Of a stretch of DNA of 31,225 nt, positions 26,392 through 31,225 are shown piece after piece. The notes under the pieces were generated by a model. That model saw only the letters and a program-made list of their open reading frames with translations. It was not told the DNA's origin and did not search any database. The stretch is from a virus: positions 1-31,225 of the IMG/VR virus record IMGVR_UViG_3300020463_000081. The stretch is one strand, 5' to 3'. How positions within the stretch are numbered: the first letter of the stretch is position 1; each line of letters opens with the position of its first letter. The position numbers and the translations under genes are program-made.

Positions 26392-26399
26392 TATTTATA
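26392..26399 (-). promoter_or_regulatory. T4-type late promoter for gp48 and the leftward unit
   Basis: The minus strand reads TATAAATA, 40 bases from the gp48 start. The surrounding 19 bases (26384-26402) are identical to the promoter segment before gp8. In the 57-base divergent gap it faces the weaker plus-strand octamer at 26364-26371, so the two promoters overlap head to head. Confidence 0.75.
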
Positions 26400-26408
26400 T
26401 AGGAAATT

Positions 26409-26903
26409 ATGAAAACATACTCAGGTAAATTTAATCCTCGCAATCCTGCAAAATACCGCGGTGACTATACTAATATAGTATATCGATCTATGTGGGAGCG
26501 GCATTGCTTTAAATGGTGCGACGAAAATAGTGAAGTAGTTTCATGGTCAAGTGAAGAGGTAGTAGTTCCATATTTGTATGAGGTTGATAAAAAATATCAT
26601 AGGTATTTTGTAGATCTTAAAATCACATTTAAGAATAAGAAAACGATTTTAGTAGAAGTAAAACCAGATGCCCAAACACGACCCCCAAAAAATCCAGGTA
26701 AAAAAACAAAACGATATATCACTGAAGGTCTTACTTACGTTAAAAATATGAATAAATGGAAAGCCGCTAGGAAAGTTGCACAGGATAATGGCTGGGAATT
26801 TCAAATATGGACCGAGAATACACTTGACTCACTTGGAATAAGACCTAAAGTTAAGGCGCTCAAGCCTCTTCCGAAAATCAAAAAACCTAAGAAAAAGATA
26901 TAA
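26409..26903 (+). CDS. 4: Head completion protein gp4
   Basis: The 164-residue protein (T4 gp4 has 150) has KYRGDYTNIVYRSMWERHCF, then VVVPYLY, RYFVDLKITF and ILVEVKPDAQTRPP. Glu30, Asp69, Glu83 and Lys85 form a PD-(D/E)xK nuclease pattern, the fold known for this family and shared with TnsA-like enzymes. T4 gp4 acts on the filled head before tail joining. A role in trimming or sealing the packaged DNA end is possible, and its neighbour gp2 protects that end. The ribosome site AGGA sits 5 bases before the ATG. The gene opens the rightward late unit. Its TAA stop lies inside a TATAAATA octamer. Confidence 0.88.
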   Translation: MKTYSGKFNPRNPAKYRGDYTNIVYRSMWERHCFKWCDENSEVVSWSSEEVVVPYLYEVDKKYHRYFVDLKITFKNKKTILVEVKPDAQTRPPKNPGKKTKRYITEGLTYVKNMNKWKAARKVAQDNGWEFQIWTENTLDSLGIRPKVKALKPLPKIKKPKKKI

Positions 26904-26906
26904 ATA
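26899..26906 (+). promoter_or_regulatory. Late promoter overlapping the gp4 stop codon
   Basis: A perfect plus-strand TATAAATA covers the gp4 stop codon (26901-26903). In T4, late transcripts begin about 6 bases after the octamer, which would put the start at or next to the ATG of the next gene (26912). That gene has no visible ribosome site, so a leaderless transcript is possible. Confidence 0.5.
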
Positions 26907-26911
26907 CAATC

Positions 26912-27493
26912 ATGACAGAGATATTTAAAACACTAGAATTAGAAGCTTTTAAAGCCGGTATTACTCCTCGAACAAAACAATCGAGAGAATGGTTCCGTAA
27001 AAAAATCAGTACTTTACGAGGCAAAGAGTTTCGTAGAATCAATCAGGGTCAACTGATGCAGGAAGAAGAATTAACTCTTAACAATGCCACTGATATTGGT
27101 AAGATGTGTATGTTTTTCTATGATCCTAAGCATAAAGATACTTTACCTTTCTATGATAGTTTTCCTCTTGTGATTATTATTGGTAAAGCAAAGGGCGGAT
27201 TTCTTGGAATGAATCTGCACTATCTTCCACCAGTATTAAGGGCTAAAATGTTAGATGGGCTTATGGCTAATGCCAATGAAGATGATTTTAACGTTACATA
27301 TAAAATTGTTAAATCAGCTGCTAACATGAGATACTATAAACCATGTGTTAAACATTATCTTAAGAAACATTTAAGAAGTAAACTTGCAAAGGTACACGCG
27401 CCGGAATGGGAGATCGCAACATTTCTTCCAACCGCGTCTTGGAATAAAGCCTCTGGTCAAGAAGTATATAAACAATCGAGGGCTATGCTATGA
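26912..27493 (+). CDS. 2: DNA end protector protein gp2
   Basis: The 193-residue protein has SREWFRKKISTLRG near the start, then IGKMCMFFYDPKHKDTLPFYDSFPLVI, GGFLGMNLHYLPPVLRAKMLDGL and a basic C-terminal helical part with KPCVKHYLKKHLRSKL. This conserved pattern is annotated as the T4 gp2 DNA end protector family in marine T4-like phages, and T4 also keeps gene 2 beside gene 4. gp2 rides on the packaged DNA end and shields it from host exonuclease (RecBCD) after injection. T4 gp2 is longer (274 residues). I see no Shine-Dalgarno motif before the ATG. Its stop overlaps the next start as ATGA. The family name rests on recall of the motif, so some doubt remains. Confidence 0.7.
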   Translation: MTEIFKTLELEAFKAGITPRTKQSREWFRKKISTLRGKEFRRINQGQLMQEEELTLNNATDIGKMCMFFYDPKHKDTLPFYDSFPLVIIIGKAKGGFLGMNLHYLPPVLRAKMLDGLMANANEDDFNVTYKIVKSAANMRYYKPCVKHYLKKHLRSKLAKVHAPEWEIATFLPTASWNKASGQEVYKQSRAML

Positions 27494-28203
27494 GTTTAAA
27501 TATAGAAGAATTTAAAGGTGCATTATTATCTGGTATAGCTAGACCTAATAAATTTAGAGTTCAACTACCGGGTAATATTGTTGGCACTAGTCAACGTCAG
27601 GGAACAATTGCAGCACTTAATGGAGGTATGCGGGATATTAATATATTGTGTAAAAGTTGTACCTTACCGATGAGACAAATGCTAACAGCTCCAAGACAGA
27701 TTGGAATGAAATCAGAAGAAGTAACACATGGATATGCTGTACAAGACGTAACCTTTTCTTTTCACGAGCCAAATACTTATCTAATAAGAAATTATTTTCA
27801 AGCGTGGATGGATAAACAGGTTGATTTATTTACACATGAATTAGAATTTAAAAAAGGTTCAAGAGGTGAAGGTGGTTATGCAAAAGACGTGGGCATTTTT
27901 CAATTAAATAATGCTGGCCAGGACATATATCGGTGTGTATTAATAGATGCTTTTCCAAAAACTTTAGGGCAAATAGACCTTTCAAATGACAACAATGGAA
28001 CAGTTGAAACAACTGTTACTATGACATACACTAATTGGAGGGCTTCACCAATTGCATTATCTAATCTGACGCCTGTAAAAAGAACAAGACCACCAGTAAA
28101 ACCACAAACCGCTACTGCATGGATTAATCCTGATATAGCAGCCGCAAAGGCTAGAAAGAAATTTCCAAACGTGCAGCCGTTTACTAGCGGCAGCGTGTGG
28201 TAA
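27490..28203 (+). CDS. gp54-like tail-tube initiator protein
   Basis: The 237-residue protein has the T4 tail-tube fold: PNKFRVQLPG at the start, CKSCTLPMRQ, VQDVTFSFHEPNTYLIRNYFQAWM in pieces, VGIFQLNNAGQDIYRCVLIDAFPKTLGQIDLS, and VTMTYTNWRASP. gp54 (T4 320 residues) and the tube protein gp19 (163 residues) share this fold. Length, the extra basic Pro-rich C-terminus, and the company of gp26 and the tape measure gene favour gp54. gp54 forms the ring between the gp48 cap and the first tube ring. The alternative is a tube protein paralogue. The ATGA overlap with gp2 suggests coupled translation. Confidence 0.7.
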   Translation: MSLNIEEFKGALLSGIARPNKFRVQLPGNIVGTSQRQGTIAALNGGMRDINILCKSCTLPMRQMLTAPRQIGMKSEEVTHGYAVQDVTFSFHEPNTYLIRNYFQAWMDKQVDLFTHELEFKKGSRGEGGYAKDVGIFQLNNAGQDIYRCVLIDAFPKTLGQIDLSNDNNGTVETTVTMTYTNWRASPIALSNLTPVKRTRPPVKPQTATAWINPDIAAAKARKKFPNVQPFTSGSVW

Positions 28204-28241
28204 ACCGTGAATAATATAATTTTAAACAATGAGGTAATATA

Positions 28242-28949
28242 ATGGCACTACCAGTACTGAATGACCAACCAAAATATGAATTAAATATCCCTTCTACCGG
28301 CCAAACCGTTCGATACAGACCATATCTTGTGAGAGAAGAAAAAGTTTTAATGTTAGCTATGGAATCACAAGATCCAAGGCATATGTTTTCAGCTATTCTT
28401 GATACTATAAAGGCATGTATTGTAGATGAAAATATTAAATGGGATGAACTAGCGATTTTTGATGTTGAATATATGTTTATTATTATCAGATCAAAGTCTG
28501 TTGGAGAGTCAGCAAAACTGAATTTTAAATGTTCAGAATGTGAAGAACCAAATGAGTTATCGGTTGACTTGACTGATATTAGTCCAAAAATGCCTGATAT
28601 TACAGGCGAAATAAAATTAACTGAGGACATTTCAATTCAGATGCAATGGCCTTCTTATCATAGTATGAGTAGAGCTACAGAGGAAGAAATAAGTGAAACT
28701 GAAATGACGATGGTGATGATTGGTAATTGTATTAAATATGTTAATACTGACACTGATCAAATTATTGTAAAAGATGAACCACAACAATCGATCAATAATT
28801 TTCTTGAATCATTAAGTACATCTCAATTTGAATTGATTAAAGAATATACTGATCAAATGCCACAGATAGTAAAAAATATTGAATATGAATGCAGTGAATG
28901 TTCGCACCACAACAAAGTTAAATTACAAGGAATGTCTGATTTTTTTTAG
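28242..28949 (+). CDS. 26: gp26-family tail protein (zero-frame product, putative chaperone G)
   Basis: The 235-residue protein matches the T4 base plate (gp26, PF12322-type) family, with IPSTGQTVRYRPYLVREEKVL-like opening, ILDTIKACI, FDVEYMFIIIRSKSVGE, and two CxxC pairs (Cys97/Cys100 and Cys217/Cys220) that could bind one zinc. T4 gp26 (208 residues) has a similar CxxC pair and acts in hub assembly. The ribosome site GAGGT stands 8 bases before the ATG, so translation should be strong. It ends Phe-Phe-stop on a run of eight T, the probable frameshift site, and a longer -1 product follows. The position before the tape measure gene matches that of the tail assembly chaperones G and GT of other phages. 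Confidence 0.8.
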   Translation: MALPVLNDQPKYELNIPSTGQTVRYRPYLVREEKVLMLAMESQDPRHMFSAILDTIKACIVDENIKWDELAIFDVEYMFIIIRSKSVGESAKLNFKCSECEEPNELSVDLTDISPKMPDITGEIKLTEDISIQMQWPSYHSMSRATEEEISETEMTMVMIGNCIKYVNTDTDQIIVKDEPQQSINNFLESLSTSQFELIKEYTDQMPQIVKNIEYECSECSHHNKVKLQGMSDFF

Positions 28950-29143
28950 TATGCCTCTCTCATGAAAATCTTCTTAATTACTATAAAAGTAATTTCAGGA
29001 TGATGCAGGATCACAATTATTCGTTAACAGAGTTAGAGAATATGATACCGTGGGAAAGAGAAATTTATATGACTATGTTGATTGAACATTTAAAAGAAGA
29101 AGAACAAAGACACAAAGACCAAGCACAGAAGAATAATTTTTAG
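28242..29143 (+). CDS. gp26 -1 frameshift fusion (putative GT-type chaperone, 300 aa)
   Basis: If ribosomes slip back one base on the T-run at 28940-28946, translation goes on for 65 codons to a TAG at 29141-29143, giving about 300 residues. The extension reads LVCLSHENLLNYYKSNF, then SLTELENMIPWEREIYMTML and a Lys/Glu-rich helical end. It is helical, charged and coherent, as expected of a real protein. The -1 frame has a TGA at 28937-28939 just before the slippery site, so it opens exactly there. Its first ATG comes only at 29000, after about 18 coherent codons. This is how the T part of GT chaperones is encoded, and it explains the whole 200-base stretch to the tape measure gene. The GT part would hold the tape measure protein during tail assembly. 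Confidence 0.75.
28940..28946 (+). promoter_or_regulatory. Programmed -1 frameshift site (T TTT TTT)
   Basis: The sequence is GAT TTT TTT TAG in the gp26 frame. T TTT TTT is a perfect X XXY YYZ heptamer for two Phe tRNAs, and the zero-frame stop codon follows directly, which would pause the ribosome on the site. A 7-bp hairpin (28976-28982 with 28988-28994, 5-base loop) lies 29 bases on. It is AT-rich, weak and rather distant, so it may not matter. Confidence 0.75.
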
Positions 29144-29154
29144 GAAGATCAACC

Positions 29155-31225
29155 ATGGCAGTAACTACATTAAATGACCTAGCCGAATCCCTACGAAGCG
29201 ATAATGATGCGCAACTTGCAGCTACTGTGCGGCAGAGTATACATATATCAAATCTTGTGGAGCAAAATGCATCTTTAAATGCATTCTTAAGAGCTGGGGT
29301 TGCTGCAGAAGACGCTGAAAGAAGAGCAGCTGCTGCACGACGAGTAGAAGAAGATAGAGAAGCTTCTGCCGCATCGGCTGCAGTAAGAACTTCAGAATCA
29401 TCTTCAGAATCATCAGTATCCGGCTCAGGATCAGGTCCGGGATTTTTTGGTAAGTTACTGACAATGGGCCCTCTTGGAAAAATGATTAAAGCCGTTGGAT
29501 CAGTACTTGCGACTGCAAAAAAACTTGGAGGACTCTTTTTAAAAGGCGGCATATTTGGTGCTGTTATATATGGAGTTTATCAAGTATTTAAAGATATTGG
29601 TGAAAATGAAAAATTTAAAGCCACGATTGCATCTCTTAAAAAATCGTGGGAATCTATTAAAACATCTTGGAATGAAATAGTAGAGTTATTTGCTGATCCT
29701 CAAGAAGGTTCGGTAATTTCAAGAATTAAAAGTGCAATTTCCGGTGTAATGGATTGGGTTGCATCATTTGGAGTTAGCTGGGAAGACATAAGATGCGGCA
29801 TACAAGATGTCGCTCTTTTTATAGCTGATAATGTGGTTGGAGGAGTTGCGCTCGCGCTTGAAGGCGTTAAGAATTTTATGAAAGATCCAGTTGCTACATG
29901 GAATAGATGGACAGCTGGAATTCAAGCTGGATGGGACAATGCTATGACTTTGCTTGATGGAGCTTGGACAACTTTTAAATGTTTCTTTACCGATGATATT
30001 CCGGAATGGTTTGCAACACAGAAAACAAGATTTGATGCATGGGTTACAGGTGTTGGAGAAGCTTTTACAAAAAAGTGGGAAGCGTTTTCTGGATTCTTTA
30101 CTGAAACAATACCGGACTGGTTTACACTTCAAAAAATAAAATTTGATGCATGGGTCTTTGGGGTTGGAGAAGCTTTCACAAAAAAGTGGGAGGCGTTTTC
30201 TGGATTCTTTACTGAAACAATACCGGGCTGGTTTAGTGCTCGTAAAGAAGAATTTGACATTTGGCTTGTTGATACTAAAAAAGCTTTTACAGATGCATGG
30301 GCAAATTTTAAAAAATTCTTCTTAGAAGATATTCCAGGCATGATTTCAGGATGGTGGGATGGCGTTAAAGGGTCGGACCTTTTTTCTGAGGTTAAATATT
30401 ATTGGGATGAGATATATAAATTTATGACTGTAGATATACCAGAAACAATTAGTCTTTGGTATATAAAAGCGTCTAATGCCGGTGAATTTATAATGGATTT
30501 TTTAAAATCATCATGGGACAATGTTGTATGCTTCTTTACAAAAGATATTCCTAAAGTAATAGATACGTGGGTTAATAATGTATTTGCAGTTAAAGATAGT
30601 TTTATGGATTTTTTAAAATCATCATGGGACAATGTGGTATGCTTCTTTACAAAAGATATTCCTGAAGTAGTAGATAAATGGGTTGGTAAGGTAATTAAAG
30701 TTAAAGATAATTTTATGAACGGCATTGCCAATGCATGGACTGCTGTCACAACATTTTTTACTGAAACAATACCTACAACTATAAAAGAATGGATAGTTCC
30801 AGATTTTGATTTAATGGGCAATATCACTGCAAAAGTTACTGATATGCTAACTATGATTTTTGATCTTATTCCAAGCATGGAAGATATTAAAAACAGTCTT
30901 ATTAGTCAAGTAGGCAAATTAGGCACTGTTGGTCAGTCAGTATTAGAATTTTTTGGCGTTGGCGGATCTGATATCAAACCAGGTAATAGAGGATATGATC
31001 CTTCGCGAGTCCAAACATCCGACTTAAGATTTCTTGGTGAAGAGGGCGGACCCACAAATTTTGAAAATATGCGTAATTTTGTCAAGAATAACGGTAAAAA
31101 TCCGGCTCTTTTAAAAAAGTCTGAAGTATCGGAGCTAATAAGAGCAGCCGAAGCTGAGGTAGAAGCCAAAAAAATGGTGGACGTGGTAGGTTTTCCAACT
31201 AATACTGTGATTGGATCTGTTGGTG
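29155..31225 (+). CDS. Tail tape measure protein, 3' end outside the window
   Basis: The frame is open from the ATG at 29155 to the right edge, 690 codons. The ribosome site AGGA at 29143-29146 overlaps the end of the frameshift extension. The N-terminus is helical with an Ala/Arg/Glu stretch and a Ser/Gly linker (about residues 55-98). A hydrophobic segment follows at about 122-149 (GGLFLKGGIFGAVIYGVYQV). Residues about 265-560 consist of a 37-residue repeat with Trp, Phe-Phe-Thr and Ile-Pro at set places. Length, helical repeats, hydrophobic segment and position after the chaperone pair are those of tape measure proteins, which span the tube, fix its length and leave before the DNA. T4 uses gp29 (590 residues) here; clear identity to gp29 is not visible. 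The sequence past residue 560 shows no known domain. Confidence 0.8.
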   Translation, partial: MAVTTLNDLAESLRSDNDAQLAATVRQSIHISNLVEQNASLNAFLRAGVAAEDAERRAAAARRVEEDREASAASAAVRTSESSSESSVSGSGSGPGFFGKLLTMGPLGKMIKAVGSVLATAKKLGGLFLKGGIFGAVIYGVYQVFKDIGENEKFKATIASLKKSWESIKTSWNEIVELFADPQEGSVISRIKSAISGVMDWVASFGVSWEDIRCGIQDVALFIADNVVGGVALALEGVKNFMKDPVATWNRWTAGIQAGWDNAMTLLDGAWTTFKCFFTDDIPEWFATQKTRFDAWVTGVGEAFTKKWEAFSGFFTETIPDWFTLQKIKFDAWVFGVGEAFTKKWEAFSGFFTETIPGWFSARKEEFDIWLVDTKKAFTDAWANFKKFFLEDIPGMISGWWDGVKGSDLFSEVKYYWDEIYKFMTVDIPETISLWYIKASNAGEFIMDFLKSSWDNVVCFFTKDIPKVIDTWVNNVFAVKDSFMDFLKSSWDNVVCFFTKDIPEVVDKWVGKVIKVKDNFMNGIANAWTAVTTFFTETIPTTIKEWIVPDFDLMGNITAKVTDMLTMIFDLIPSMEDIKNSLISQVGKLGTVGQSVLEFFGVGGSDIKPGNRGYDPSRVQTSDLRFLGEEGGPTNFENMRNFVKNNGKNPALLKKSEVSELIRAAEAEVEAKKMVDVVGFPTNTVIGSVG
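29950..30810 (+). repeat. 37-residue (111-bp) repeats in the tape measure gene
   Basis: Ile-Pro pairs occur at Ile282, 319, 356, 393, 428, 465, 502 and 539. Every step is 37 residues except one of 35. A typical unit has Trp, Phe, Phe-Phe-Thr, acidic or Glu-Thr, Ile-Pro, then Trp and Lys/Asp. At the DNA level two neighbouring pairs are almost identical at an offset of 111 bases: about 30029-30120 with 30140-30231, and about 30493-30552 with 30604-30663. The others have diverged, so there were old and recent duplications. Confidence 0.9.

Noticed and set aside
27490-28203. Major tail tube protein gp19
   Set aside because: The fold fits, but at 237 residues it is long for gp19, has an extra basic C-terminus, and sits with gp26 and the tape measure gene, not with the sheath gene. 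gp54 is preferred.
28184-28630. Minus-strand open frame of 148 codons
   Set aside because: It is antisense to the well-supported gp26-family gene and has no ribosome site or recognisable content.
28940-28949. A sequencing error in the T-run that breaks one gene in two
   Set aside because: The heptamer is in exact frame for a -1 slip, the stop follows directly, and the place before the tape measure gene is where programmed slips are found. Raw reads would be needed to exclude an error fully.
28976-28994. Transcription terminator after gp26
   Set aside because: The 7-bp stem is AT-only but for one pair, has no clean T-tract, and lies inside the frameshift extension.
29000-29143. A separate small gene starting at the double ATG at 29000
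   Set aside because: The coherent sequence in this frame begins about 18 codons earlier, right at the slippery site, and there is no good ribosome site. A frameshift extension explains it better, though internal initiation cannot be excluded.
30029-30663. CRISPR-like or other non-coding direct repeats
   Set aside because: The 111-base period is a whole number of codons within one open frame and gives a regular 37-residue protein repeat.
29073-30878. Several minus-strand open frames of 122 to 159 codons
   Set aside because: They mirror the tape measure gene; two of them repeat internally only because that gene does.
1-31225. Prophage signs such as an integrase, attachment site or tRNA
   Set aside because: None was seen. 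Everything in the window is a late structural gene of a lytic-type T4-like phage.

Overview
The window is part of the structural (late) module of a T4-like contractile-tailed phage. Coding density is near total, genes abut or overlap by one base, the DNA is AT-rich, and T4-type late promoters (TATAAATA) lie in the few gaps. The protein set is that of marine T4-like myoviruses, the group with cyanobacterial and SAR11 (Pelagibacter) hosts: large DUF4815-type and S74-type fibre proteins, a glycine-rich fibre tip, and no recognisable gp9, gp10, gp11 or gp12. The host cannot be fixed from this stretch alone. I see no tRNA, rRNA, CRISPR array, integrase or insertion sequence.

Layout. A divergent promoter region at about 26352-26408 splits the window into two transcription units. 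Leftward (minus strand), in order of transcription, are gp48 (tube cap), gp53 (wedge), a gp27-like hub protein, a gp5-like OB-fold/lysozyme protein, a baseplate protein with an amidase domain, a beta-helical spike with a decayed M15 peptidase-like tail, gp25, gp6, a very short gp7, gp8, a 1762-aa DUF4815-type baseplate/fibre protein, a 76-aa coiled-coil protein, a fibre ending in an S74 self-cleaving chaperone, and a fibre of more than 1630 aa that runs off the left edge. Rightward (plus strand) are gp4 (head completion nuclease-fold protein), gp2 (DNA end protector), a gp54-like tube initiator, a gp26-family protein with a -1 frameshift extension, and a tape measure protein that runs off the right edge.

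How they work together. gp27-like, gp5-like, amidase and spike proteins form the central hub and puncturing device. gp25, gp6, gp7, gp8 and gp53 form the wedges around it. gp48 and gp54 cap the hub and start the tail tube. The frameshifted chaperone pair and the tape measure set tail length. The DUF4815-type protein, the 76-aa protein and the two fibres form the host-contact periphery. gp4 and gp2 finish the DNA-filled head.

Most notable observations: (1) a T-run slippery site directly before the gp26 stop codon, opening a 65-codon -1 extension that has no start of its own, in the classic position before the tape measure gene; (2) a cupredoxin-like domain with a complete type 1 copper ligand set near the N-terminus of the giant fibre; (3) a T4 gp5 equivalent split over separate genes, with its lysozyme replaced by another family and an AmpD-type amidase gene in between; (4) an M15 peptidase-like domain on the spike with all three metal ligands replaced; (5) a gp7 reduced to its C-terminal part; (6) a 37-residue repeat in the tape measure with two fresh 111-bp duplications.
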